Shown here: positions 13,199 to 24,901 of the stretch, piece by piece
How positions within the stretch are numbered: position 1 is the stretch's first letter
Layout: every line of letters begins with the position of its first letter
Assembly: GCA_021442155.1 (NCBI GenBank)
Contig: JAKCPB010000332.1
Coordinates: 310,001 to 374,000 of the forward strand
Direction of reading: 5' to 3'
DNA length: 64,000 nucleotides
DNA from: Cymbidium sinense
Lineage: Eukaryota > Streptophyta > Magnoliopsida > Asparagales > Orchidaceae
Notes under the pieces: generated by a model
The model's database searches: none
Seen by the model: only the letters and a program-made list of their open reading frames with translations
What the model was told of the DNA's origin: nothing
Made by a program: the position numbers and the translations under genes

Positions 13199-16100
13199 AA
13201 TAAATGAATAAAACCAAAAAACCTAAACCCAAAGCTAAAACCTGAACCCTAAACCTAAAACCTAAACCTAAACCCTAAACAATAAAAGCCCTAAACCCTA
13301 AACCATAAACCCTAAAACTTAAAACCTAAACCCTAAACCCTAAACCCTAAACAAAACCCTTTTCCCAACTCGAAATGGCAAACTTTCCTAAACCATAAAC
13401 TAAACTCTAACCAAATCCTAAACCCTAAAGCTAAAACCTACAACTAAAAAAAAACCTAAAAATAAATAAAATAAAATAAATATACATAAACTAAACCTAA
13501 ACTAAACCTAAAAAAAAAAATAAAAAATAAAAACTAAGCTAAAATAATTAAAAACCTAAACTAAACTAAAAAAAATAAAAAACCAAAATAAAATAAGAAC
13601 TAAACTTAAAATTAGAATTAAATAAACCTAAAATAAAACTAAATAAAACATTAAATAAATAAATAAACTAAATAAATAATAAACTAAACTAAAATAAAAT
13701 AAATAAACCTAAACTAAAATAAACTAAAATAAATGAAAACCTAAACAAAACCTAAGCTAATAAAATAAAAGAAAGATAAAATAAATCTAAACTAAACTAA
13801 AAAATAAAAAAATAAACCTAAAATAAAAAATAAACTAAAATAAAATAAAAAACCTATTCCTAAACTTAAAATAAAAAAATAAAACCTAAACCTAAAAAAT
13901 AAATTAAAAATAAAACTGAATTAAAAAATAAACCTAAACTTAAACTTGAAATAAAAAAGTAAACTAAAATAAAAAGTCTAAACTAAAATAAATAAGCTAA
14001 ACTAAATAAAAATCAAAATAAACCTGAAAATAAAAAAAATAAAAAAAAATAAATAAATAATAAACTAATTAAATATAAATCTACCAGTTTACTTAATTAA
14101 AAAAAAAAAAACCTACTAGAACCTTAAAACTAAACCAAAAAAACCCTAAAACTAACCCTAAAATAAAATCCTAAAACTAAGTATTTAAACCCAAAACCCT
14201 AAAACCTAACCAAGAATCCTAAACCTTAAACCCTAAATCCTAAAGACCTAAAAACTAAAACCTAAACTAAATAAAACCCAAAAAAAAAATAAATAAAAAC
14301 TTAAAACAAAATAGAATAAAATAAAATAAAATAAAAACCAAAACTTAAAACTAAAAATAAAATAAAATAAAACAAAACTAAACTAAATTAAATAAATACC
14401 TAAACAAAATAAAAAAATAAAATAAACCTAAAAATAAGAAACCTAAAAAAAATTAACCTAGATGTAAAATAAAAAAAATAAACCTAAAATAAAATAAAAT
14501 AAAAACTTAAACCTACAAAATAAACCTAAAAATAAAAACTAAAAATAAATAAAAAAAAAAACCTAAACCCTAAACTAAAAAAAAATCCTAAACCTAAAAT
14601 AAACAAAACAAGATAAACCTAAACCTAAACTAAAATAAACTAGACTTAAATAAATAAACCTAAACCTAGAAACTAAAATAAATTAAACCTAAACCCTAAA
14701 CTAAATAAAATAAAACAAACTAAAAATTAGCTTAAACCAAAAATAAAAAAATAAAACCTTAAAATAAACCTAAAATAAAATAAAACCTAAATCTACCGGT
14801 TTACTTAATTTATAAAAAAACCCTAAGCTCTAAACCGTAAAAACTAAAACCTAAACCTAAAAAAATAAATTAAAAACCTAAACCTAAACATAATAAAACC
14901 TAAACCCTAAACTTAATAATAGCAAATAAAACCTAAACCTAAAAGAGAATATAAAAATAAAACTAAATTAAAAAATAAACATAAACATAAACCTTAACCT
15001 AAAAATTAAACTAAAATAAAAAACTTTAATTAAAATAAATAAAGATAAAAATAAACTATAAATAAAAGTAAAATAAACCTAAATAAAATATAAAATAAAG
15101 TAAGCACATAAACCTGCCAGGTTTACAATTTATAAAACCCTAAACCCTAAACACTAAACACTAAATCCTAAACCTAAGTCAGAAAACCCTAAATCATAAA
15201 ACTAACCCTAAATCATAAACCTCCTATAAACAAAAACAAACTAATAAAAGCTAAAATAAAAAAATAAAAAAGCTAAAAATAATAATTATAAAACTAAACT
15301 AAAACTAAAAAAAACTAAAACTAAATTAAAACCCTCATGAAACTAATGAAAATAAATAAAACCATAACCCTAAAAAAAAAACTAAAAATACCAAAAAAAA
15401 AAAACCCTAAAACATAAAAAAACTAAACCCTAAAATAAAATTAAAAATAAAAAATAAAACCTAAACATAAAATAAAAAAAATAAAATAAACGTAAACCTA
15501 AGATAAAATAAACTAAATTAAAATAAATAAACCTAAAATAAATAAAACCTAAACTCTAAACTAAATAAAATAAAATAAACTAAAAATAAACGTAAACTTA
15601 AAATAAAAAAAATAAAACCTAAAATAAAGCTGAATAAAACCTAAAACCTAAACCTAAAAAAAGAAATGAAATACCTAAACCTAAAAAATAAAAAATATAA
15701 ACCTAAACAAAATAAATAAAACTAAATTAAAAATAAACATAAAATAATCCTAAACCTAAAATAAACTAAAATAAAAACCTAAACTAAAATAAAGAAACTT
15801 AAAATAAATAAACTAATATAAAAATAGAATAAAACCTAAATAAAATAAAAATAAAGTAAATAAAGAAAAATAAATGAAATACCTCTGTCCATTTAATTTT
15901 TTTTTTAAAAAAAAACCTACACCCTAAACTGACCTAAAATCCTACCAAACCCTAAAATCTACTAAACAAACCCTAAACCTACCATGAAAACCCCTTGGTT
16001 AAACTCCAAACTAACTCCAAACCACACCCTAAACTGATCCTAACTTAAACCACAAACAAGCTAAACCTAAACTTTAAACCCTAACCCAAATCCCTGACCC

Positions 16101-16259
16101 TACCACAAACCCCTAAACCTCCTTAAACCCTCAAAACCTAAACTCTAAAGCCCACAAAGCATCCATAAACCACAACCACAAATCCACAAACTGAATCCTA
16201 AACACTAAACCCTAAACAAACTAAAGTAAAACTAAATTAAAAAAATAAACCTAAACTCT

Positions 16260-16729
16260 AAGAATGTGGAGAACCTTCCTTTGCGAACATCATAGATCAA
16301 CCCGCTCAATCTAGAACTAGTGGTGGAGGTGAAGGCTGAGGCCGGCATTATGTATATGGTGGGTGGGGATCTTCTGAAATATGGAGGTGGTGGTGGTAGT
16401 GGCAGATGTAGGGGGAGGAAGGAGGTTACAACCATGGTGGTGGCAGAGGGAGAGATCTGGGATATGATGGTGGATCCCGCTACTCGAGAGGTCATGGTGG
16501 TTTTGATGGGAACTAGAGAAACTGAGGAATGGTCGATCTGATCTATTGCTTATAGAACTATGTCTTTATAGTAAAGATAGTTCTAGTTATCTAAGGTTTT
16601 TCATTTGCTCTATCATGCTCATTTTGTATTTATGTCATCGCTTATGTCTTAAAAAACTTGGTGTTACTTGGTTGATGGGATCGAAAAGTAGAAATGTTGA
16701 ATCTGACTTTGTTCTCTTTTAGAAAAAAA
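16260..16729 (+). pseudogene. GRP mRNA 3'-end copy 5
   Basis: Begins AGAATGTGG at the common start. A TGA lies in the glycine stretch (GAAGGCTGAGGC, also seen in copy 6, so probably ancestral to the amplified unit). About 50 bp of the tail is deleted around 16395. The end keeps RDLGYDGGSRYSRGHGG, then stop codons in place of N-W-R-N. The 3' UTR ends TCTCTTTTAGAAAAAAAC. Neither the 73-residue + frame at 16320 nor the opposite-strand frame is in GRP phase. Confidence 0.82.
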
Positions 16730-18083
16730 CATTAACCATAAACCCTAAACTAAAACCTGAGCCATAAGCCTAAAACATAAACCCCAAACCTAACTACCCC
16801 AAACCCAAACTAAATACCCTAACACTATGCTAAACCCTAATCCCTCACTAACCCTAAACCAAAAAAAGCTAAAAGTTAAACCAAAACAAAATAAAACTAA
16901 AATTAAATTAAATAAAAAAACCTAAACCAAAATAAAGTAATAAAATATAAAAAATAAAACCAAACTAACATAAACCTAATCCAAAACTTAAATTAAAACA
17001 AATAAAATAAAATAAAATAAAACTAAATAAAATAAATAAGTAAACCTAAAATAAACTAAAATAAAAAAACTAAATAAAATAAAAACTAAGCCTAAAATAA
17101 ACATAAAATAAAATAAAACAAAAGCTAAATTGAAATTTAAACCTAAAAATAAACTTAAAAAGAAAAAATAGACCTAAACCTAAATTAAAATAAAATAAAT
17201 ACTAACCAAAACCTAAAATGAACTAAACCTAAACCTAAACCCTAAATAAAATAAATTAAACAAAATAAACTTAAACTTAAACTAAAAATAAAACCTAAAA
17301 TAAACTTAAAATAAAATCTAAAACCTAAACCAAAATAAAATAAAACCTAAACTAAAATAAAACTAAACCTAAAATAAAATAAACTAAACTAAAAAATACA
17401 TAAACTAAATAAACCTAAAATACTAAATAAAATAAATAAACTAAAGAAAATAAAATAAACCTAAATAAAATAAATAAATAAATATATAATAAAATAAATT
17501 AAATACTTAACTTATTTTTTTAAAAAAACCTCCACCTTTAGCCTCCACACTGACCTACCCTACTTGACCTCCAAACCACAAACCAATTGACCCTACTGAG
17601 CCCTACTCCCCCTCCATAGCCTGACTACCCTGACCCTACCATAACTGAGGAAACCAGGCCACTCCCCATACCCTCTGGCCCTCAACTCCTAAATCTCCTA
17701 AACTGGGCCCAGACCAACAGGCCATAATAAACCCTAGGCCCTAATCTCTTCCCATCTAAACCCTGACCAGATTACCCTGACCCTTTCTAATCCACTAAAG
17801 ATGAAACCAAAACTATATAAATAAATCCTAAACCTAAATAAAATAAATATAATAAATAAAATGTATAAACTAAACCTAAATAAACTAAACTCCTAAAAAA
17901 ACCTAAATAAAATATTAAATAAACTTAAACTAAACTAAAAAAATCTAAAATAAACTAAAATAAAATCCTAAAACCTAAACCTTAAAAAAAAATAAAACTA
18001 AACCAAAAATAAAAAAAATAAAACCTAAACCTCAAAAATAAAATAAAAATAAAACTAAACTAAAAAATAAAAGCTTAAACTAA

Positions 18084-21000
18084 ACCTTTCTCAACATCAT
18101 CTATCTCTGGGTGTAGAGATGTCGATCTTCAAAATAGGGTCTTTAGACTCATATTGTTCACTGATGCACTTAAATCCACGAGAACCTTGGTGAGTCTGAA
18201 CCTATCCTTATCGATTGTGATGTATAGGGAAGTCCCCTAGAAGAAGGTCTTCATCTGTGAAGGTGATCCCTTGGGCTTCTTTAGCAAAATGTGCTTCCTT
18301 ACTTATATCGGTCAGGTGAGCTAAGCATATTTCAAGATTAAGGAGAGCCTTGATTAGTGATTCCCTCATCTCTTTGGATAAGACAAGGGCATCATATATG
18401 CTTAGCTTAGATGGCAACTTTCTTAGATGAGAAAGGATGTTGTAGTCCACCTTCGATTGATCTTCCACAAGCATATCCAAGGGTGGAGCATCCTGTGGAA
18501 GGGATTCTTGATCTTCAGTACCAATAACTTATTTCCCTCTATCTACAGGTGCTGCCCTAGGAGGCCAAACCTTGCCACTACAGATGACTTCAGTGATATC
18601 TTGAGGCAAGGTTGTGGAAGGTTTTACCTACACTTCATGCTCACCTACAGCTTCTCCTATGGGACCCTCAGAATCGAATGATTCCAAGTCTATCTCAAGA
18701 GGTGAACTCGTAGTATTCAAGGTTAGAAAGTCCAACTCTGAATCAGAAAGAGGAAGATCATAATTGTTATAGTTACTTAGACTTGAAGAGTTATCATTAT
18801 GAATAGAAAAAGATAACCCATTAGCAGTGACACAGATGTAATTCAAACTAGCTTTATTTTTTAATTTCTTGCAATTATTTGGGGCTACTAAGTAGAAGTC
18901 AAGTAAAGTGAGTGGAGTAAGGGATTGGATGCCCTTATCTACTGATACAAGAGTTCTACTAGTAGAAGAAATAAAGAGCTATTTGGAAAGAAGTCAGTGT
19001 GGAAGCTCTGAAGGTTGGAGGCTAGACATGGTGGATGTGCTAAAGGCCTTAGGCGACACATCTTTGTGCTACTACTCTTCTTGAGCTCCCAGAGTTAACA
19101 CTTGCAACTTACAAACCTTCCTTGGTGTTGGAGGTTTGCGTTGACTCAGGCACCTACAAGGAAAGCTTCTTGATCTTCTGAATGATCTTCTTAGAGATTT
19201 GGATAGGGACATATCCCAACCTTCTTTATTTTGGTAGGATCACATGTATCCCAAGATTACCTAATGGAACTAGAAGGTTGTTCCATAAGGTATTCCTTTG
19301 GGATAACTATAGCAGATCTTGAAACTATGTTCAAGCGGTCCTTGAATGTGAAGCAATCCTCCAAAATGTGACCTAGCATTGATGGTGGTAGGGCAAAAGT
19401 TTGGATCATGACTTTGCCTACTTCCTCTCTCTCCAGGCTGGGTAGCTAAAGTAAGTTTTTTAAGAGATTCTTAAAGATTTTTTTGATTACCTCCCTCTTA
19501 AAAGAATAAGGTTTGTTTAAATTATCTAAAAGAGTAGGTGGACAATAGCTACCTAGAGGCGGGTATGCATGCCATCTAGTGGTGGTATTGGTGGTTGTGC
19601 TATGGAGGTGGTGGAGGGTAGTGTCTCGTGTGGTGGCAAGGAGGTGGAGGTAGGTCATGGACTCTCAAACTGATCTCTAGCTCTCATAGACCTTCTATGG
19701 CTTTTTCTTAAGCAACTAATCTTAAAAAGGTAACTATTTGGCCTCTCCTTGTAGACTAGCCACCTTATGATTAGCTTCTTAAATGTCTTGATAGTGATGC
19801 CCTTAAGAATAAATGTGACCAGGCCATGGATATTCTTCAAGTGATTCTCAATGGCATGATATTCATATAGGTGATTCACACTTCATTCAAGTTGCCATCA
19901 AGAATATAATCAATAAGGGACTCCAGGTGTTGTTTACTTGAGATCACCTATAATAACCCTTTATTGAGCTCCAGCAAATCTCTTAATGAAGAGCTACTCT
20001 AACTAGGCAAATGTCTTTACTGAACCATTGGATGGTTCAACATACTAATCAGAAGCAATACCCACTAGGCTACTAATGAAAAGGTGAAAGAGTAAAGCAT
20101 CATTGCCACCTATGTTGCAACAACTAACCTTGAAGTGTTCTATATGTTGCCTTGGGTTTCCACTACCATCAAAGCTTTTAAAGGAAGGTAGCATGAAACC
20201 CTTGGCATATTGGATAGCATTGAATTCATCTAGGTAGGGTCAACCCTTTGGTATCGATGATCCTCCCCAGGCTTGTGCCAAAGCTTCCTTTACCTATTGC
20301 TTAACCATGGATTTTATATCTTTTCCTTGTATGGAGGTACTTTCCACTACATTCCTATACAGGCTAGTGCTACCTTGTTCAACAAGAGGTAGAGTCTTGG
20401 ATGGGTCCAAGACATGCACTAACCCAGACTGACTGACATCGACTATAGTAGGATGAACTAAAGGGGCTTATTTTTGAAGCACTGACACTGTTGCTAACAA
20501 GTCCTATAACTAATGTGCCATTTTATCAATCTGCTCATCCTTCTACCTCAACTAATGTTAGAGGTGCTATGCTAATTTTGTGGTATCTTCTTGATCAACC
20601 TCATCACCTTCCATGGCTTATTATTCCTTAAGAAGAGATCCTCTAGTGTCAACCATGTAGACTCCAACTGAGTCTCCCATTAAGTCATCTTCATTGGGAT
20701 TGAAGTTGACTTTCTCTTCATCAAACCAATCATGCCCCAAGATCTCCTTCTTCTCCATGAAATAATGTGCAACTATCTCATCTAAAGAGTGATCCATCTT
20801 AGCAGGTACAAACAGTCTAGGCTGACTGGTATGATCACTATCGTGCATTGAGAGGCATCGGACCTCGCCTATCACTAGAGAGTCAATCTTGTGTGGACTA
20901 TACTCATTGGATGAATGACACTCCTGACTATTATTGGCTATGAGAGGGGTAGCAATCTTAGGATGTTCCACTACCATTGGTGCAGCTGGACTATCATCTA

Positions 21001-22152
21001 GAATATCTATAATAAATATCACCATCTCCACATCCTGCTGTATGGGTGGTGTTTGTGAAGGGATGACCATGATGCTTCAGGGTCACCACTCTTTCCGCAC
21101 CATCATTGGGGTAGAAGGTTGAGCAGGAGAGCTTGACCCTACATCAATGGGTAGTGTAGAAGGGGTAGGATCTCATAGCAATCATCAGCGAGGTGTGCTT
21201 TTCCCCGGATAAAGCCTTCATGGATGGAATGGAGATGTTGTAACGGCATGGCAAGGTGGAGGGGTAGAGCGGTGGGGTGGAGACACCCGACTCTCATGCA
21301 TAGGCCCTCTTATGGTGGCTAGTCTCGGTGAGAAGGAATACGTATGTTACGGGTAGCCTGGAAAATCAATCAATGCGAACATTGGCGGCGATGGTGAACC
21401 TCGTCTCTCCTTGCAAGTAATGTATGGGCCTCGGGCCTCTCTAGAAATCTACTTCCCCTACATGGGATAATATATTGGTGATCAAAGCGTGTCCTGGACT
21501 CAGCATCCATATGCTCCTACTTGGGGTAAGATAGATCAAAGGCATATGACCTCCTCACAGGCTGGCTAAAACTGCACCATTGGAGGAGGTGATGAATGGA
21601 TCCTCTAACATCTCTCTATCTGTAGAGAGGATGGAACTAGTTTTATAACTCTGGTGAAGTGATAATGGGAACTCTTCCATGGTAACAGTGGTTGCCTCTA
21701 GCTCTGGCGATCCTAGTGTGGTGCAGCTTGATGGGTTCTTATTCCTACTTTATATATGGGTAGGATGGGAGGATTGCAAGCTAGAACCATACTCAAATGT
21801 AGGGGAGGCAAGCCCTGAGACTAGGGGAGCCTTACCCTTGGAGGGTACATATGAGATGGTGCTAGCCCTCACAGGGGCATCATGAGAAACCCTAGGGCAA
21901 ACTGCAATCAGCACTTTTGCACTACTATGATGAGTGATACTCTCATAGCTTTCCTCTTTGAGGAGACATTAGAGTCGGGAGGGTCTATCACGATGACTGC
22001 GTCACCTTGGTCCTAACTATAGTGAGGGGGCCCTCAAGTAATCCTAGCTCCTCAAATCCGACCAAAGTGAATTAGATGAGTATGGTCCGGGAGGAAAGAT
22101 CTAATATCCATACCATGGGGAAGGTAAAAACAAACTTCTGAGAACTAGCCAT
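18084..22152 (-). pseudogene. Ty3/gypsy gag to N-terminal protease fragment
   Basis: Minus-strand translation shows a gag capsid region around 20.2-19.65 kb: PSFKSFDGSGNPRQHIEHFK, then NDALLFHLFISSLVGIASD, then FIKRFAG and NHLYEYHAIEN. This matches plant Ty3/gypsy gag. A frame from 18480 to 18208 reads DYNILSHLRKLP, YDALVLSKEMRESL and ITFTDEDLLLG, the stretch just before the protease. It continues in another frame as TKVLVDLSASVNNMSL, where the catalytic D-T-G is replaced by D-L-S. A plausible gag start, MASSQKFVF, lies at 22152-22150. Frames at 21070-20621 and 19879-19446 are pieces of the same reading. Many stops and frameshifts show it is dead. It ends abruptly at satellite near 18084, inside the protease. 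Assignment to the Tat-like group rests on its likeness to the pol copies nearby. Confidence 0.8.
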
Positions 22153-22339
22153 TTCAATATAGAGATTGAAATTGACTGCTATTATGCGACTATAAAGATC
22201 TATGAGAGATGAATTTGTATCATTTCTATTTCTATAGATTTTGAATTTTAAATTTGAAAATTTGAACCCACATCCAACAACTTGGAAGTGTTAAGTGGGG
22301 TTCAAATGGATTTGAAGATTGATTGAAAGAGAATTTGAA

Positions 22340-23910
22340 TATAAATCCAAACTTCAACAAATTTAGGTATGTTGAAATATGGATTCAAAATTTTTGATAA
22401 GAATGCTTCCATTGGTTCATGTTTTGTTTGAATTTGATTTTTTGATTTGAGTACCTTTTCCTTTAACAAATTTGGGTATGTTAAAGGGTCAAATTGATTT
22501 TGTTTTTGTTTGATTGTTTTGGACTTTCACATACTTAGCAAATTTAGTTATGCTAAGTGAAGTATTTGAGAATGTGATTGTGAATTTTATTTTGATTCTG
22601 GAAAATTTGGAATTCTCACTTAGAAAATTTTTTGTAAACTAAGTGAAGAATCCAAGTGTGTCTTATTTGATTTTTTGAAAATAGGATCCTTAGCAAATTT
22701 AGGTATGCTTAGAAAATCCTAAGTGTTTCATTTTTTATTTTGATGTTTTGATTTTTGAAAAGGTAGGATACTTAGAAAATTTGTTATACTAAGGGAATCC
22801 TAAGTGTTTCATTTGTTTTGATGTGTTTGAAAGTGGAGATTTAACTTTAGAAAATTTAGGATGTTAAGTCCCACTTAGTTTTGTAAAATGGAAATTTCAC
22901 TTAGCAAATTTGAGTATGCTGAATGAAATTTCAAATGGTGTGTTCAAAATTTTTGATTTGTTTTGGTTTTGAAAATGGAAACTTCTCCTTAGCAAATTTG
23001 GTATGCTAAGGAAAGAAGTTCCAAAGGTGTTTGAGAATTTTGGTTTTGACTTTGGAGACTTCACTTAGCAAATTTGAGTATGCTAAATGAGGTTCCAAAG
23101 GTGTTTGAAAGTTTTGATTTTGACTTTGGAGACTTAACTTAATAAATTTGGGTATGTTAAATGAAGTTCTAAATGTGTTTGAAAATTTTGAGATATGATT
23201 GTTGATTTTGATTTTGGATTTGGAAACTTCACTTAGAGTATTAAATGAAGTTCCAAAAAATGTGTTTTGAAAAATTTTGAAATATGATTGTTGATTTTTT
23301 TTGTGATTTTAGATTTGGAAACTTCACTTAACAAATTTGAGTATGCTAAATGAAGTTCCAAAAATGTATTTTGAAAATTTTGAAATATTATTATTTAAGC
23401 TTTAATTTTTGAAAAGGGTACTTCCATTCAACAAATTTAGGTATGTAGAATGGAGATCAATCCTTTTTTTTGAAATATGAAAATTTTGTTTTGTGTGTGA
23501 TTATTGATTTTTTAATTTTTTGAAAGAGAGGAATTCCAACTTAATCATTTGCGGGATATGTTTAAGTGGGATTTCCTAAATTATATTTATTTTTTAGTTG
23601 GGAATGAAATCTTCATTTAATAAATTTGAGTATATTAAATGAAGATGTTCATGTGTGCTTTTGAAAAGTTTAATTTGTTTACAAATGAAACTTCCATTCA
23701 ATAGGTGTGAGTGTATTGAATAGAAAAATTCATGTGTGCTTTTTGAAAATTTTAATTTTGTTTGGAAATGAACCTTCCATTCAATAAGTGTGAGTGTATT
23801 GAATAGGAAGATTCATGTGTGCTTTTGAAAAGTTTAATTTTGTTTGGAAATAAACCTTCCATTTTAATAAGTGTGAGTGTATTGAATAGGAAGATTCATG
23901 TGTGCTTTTG
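22340..23910. repeat. Tandem array of hairpins with compensating stem changes
   Basis: About 18 units, 60-110 bp apart, each hold an inverted repeat around a 9-10 base loop close to AATTTGAGTA. Examples (left arm/right arm): TTCAACA 22353-22359 / TGTTGAA 22370-22376; CCTTTAACA 22460-22468 / TGTTAAAGG 22479-22487; ACTTAGCA 22533-22540 / TGCTAAGT 22551-22558; CCTTAGCA 22987-22994 / TGCTAAGG 23004-23011; a perfect 14-bp stem 23609-23622 / 23633-23646 (ATCTTCATTTAATA). In several units the stem extends outward, as in GGAA.CTTCT / AGAAGTTCC. The arms differ between units but stay complementary within a unit. The linkers share GTGTTTGAAAATTTTGATTTTG-like words. The function is unknown. Confidence 0.85.
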
Positions 23911-24200
23911 AACACTTTATGATTTTGATTTTGATTTTTAGAAAGATGATTGTTCCTTTTATTTTAAAATGAAATCTTCATTAAATTGAATTGAAAGAAG
24001 ATGTTCATTTGTGCTTTTGAAAATGTTGTTAGTTTTATTTTTGAAAATCCCTACATGTAATAATTATGGGAATTGTTAAATGAGGGTGACAAAATTTTGT
24101 GGAAAATATTTTATTAAGTGCATTTTTAAAAAGGTGCTTTGAAAAGGAAAGTTCTTATGGAAGATTTATTTTATCTTTATTATTTTAGGATGAACTTTTT

Positions 24201-24220
24201 CTTATCATCAAAATGATAAG
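24201..24220. repeat. Short hairpin, 8-bp perfect stem
   Basis: CTTATCAT (24201-24208), loop CAAA, ATGATAAG (24213-24220). It lies just beyond the hairpin array and has a 4-base loop instead of the array's 10-base loop. Confidence 0.75.
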
Positions 24221-24334
24221 GAGGAAGTCTTTAAAATGTTTTCTATTTTATTTAGATCTTTTCATTTTTACCCATTAGATAACCCAATGAGGGTTTTAAG
24301 ATGAACAAGGAAGGTGGTCCTAAAACCTAAAGAT

Positions 24335-24377
24335 GTTGGCTAACTTAACTCATGAATAAAATGAGCTAAGTGCCAAC
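24335..24377. repeat. Hairpin with ~16-bp stem
   Basis: The left arm 24335-24353 (GTTGGC, ACTTA, CTCAT with a two-base bulge) pairs with the right arm 24361-24377 (ATGAG, TAAGT, GCCAAC) around a 7-base loop. ACTTA/TAAGT is also the core of the stems in the array to its left, which suggests common origin. Confidence 0.75.
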
Positions 24378-24430
24378 GGAAAGAGAGGTAGTCTTGGATT
24401 CCTACTAAAGTACAAGCTCATTATCAAAAC

Positions 24431-24901
24431 TCAAAGACAATGATCATTTACCAAAGATGGAGAGAGGAACCTTCCCCAGTGAAGTCACGAGAAAAATCTG
24501 TGGAGAAAATTTTCTATATAGGGGTCACCTTGCAAATCTGTGGGGAGAAATGAAAGAGAAGACTATAGAAAGTCATCTTTTTATGACACCATGTAGATCC
24601 ACAGATGTTCTTATTTAGGTGATCGAATACGTCATCAAGGAAATAGTGTACTATCTTGAGAGATAGAAGTCACTACCCTTTAATGGACATAATCACCTTA
24701 ATAAAGACTCCTAAGGATGATGGGTATGCATATGTACTAGAGATTCTTCTCCTACTTTACATGAAAAAGTAAAGTAGGGTTTATTTTAAACCAAGTTCGT
24801 TAAGTTCCCTATAGGGGCAAGCCCCCATAGTTAATTACATCCTAAAGAATGGGGTTTCCTTAGGAAAACTTTCGATTAAGGTAAATGATCATTGTCTTTG
24901 A
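24431..24901. repeat. 22-bp perfect inverted repeat, arms 427 bp apart
   Basis: Positions 24431-24452 and 24880-24901 are exact reverse complements over 22 bases (core ATGATCATT, itself nearly palindromic). Flanking bases do not continue the match. The interior holds another 10-bp perfect hairpin, CCTACTTTAC 24751-24760 / GTAAAGTAGG 24769-24778. No coding capacity and no terminal duplication was noticed, so I do not call it a MITE. Confidence 0.75.

Larger units (their letters stand above)
12582..18083 (+). repeat. Telomere-like satellite, block 2
   Basis: Same satellite as block 1, in the same orientation, resuming after the LINE poly(A). Boundary motifs occur near 14085, 14797, 15121 and 15881, with a weaker one near 17505. 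Spacings of 712, 324 and 764 bp are shorter than in block 1, so internal deletions have occurred. GRP copies 4 and 5 are included. The 17530-17810 stretch is GC-richer and more degraded (CCCTGACC, CTCCAAACC), but its CCCTAAA ancestry is still visible. The block ends where recognisable retrotransposon sequence begins near 18084. Confidence 0.85.

Noticed and set aside
20934..21122. + strand frames within the gag fragment (also 18427-18681, 21679-21885)
   Set aside because: They are shadows of the minus-strand gag/protease remnant and have no family features.
22340..23910. CRISPR-like array (regular repeats with stem arms)
   Set aside because: The repeats are not identical, spacings vary from about 60 to 110 bp, linkers are themselves related, the context is a plant retrotransposon block, and no cas gene is present.
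24431..24901. MITE bounded by the 22-bp inverted repeat
   Set aside because: No target-site duplication next to the arms, and the arms are embedded in other hairpin-rich sequence; left as an inverted repeat only.
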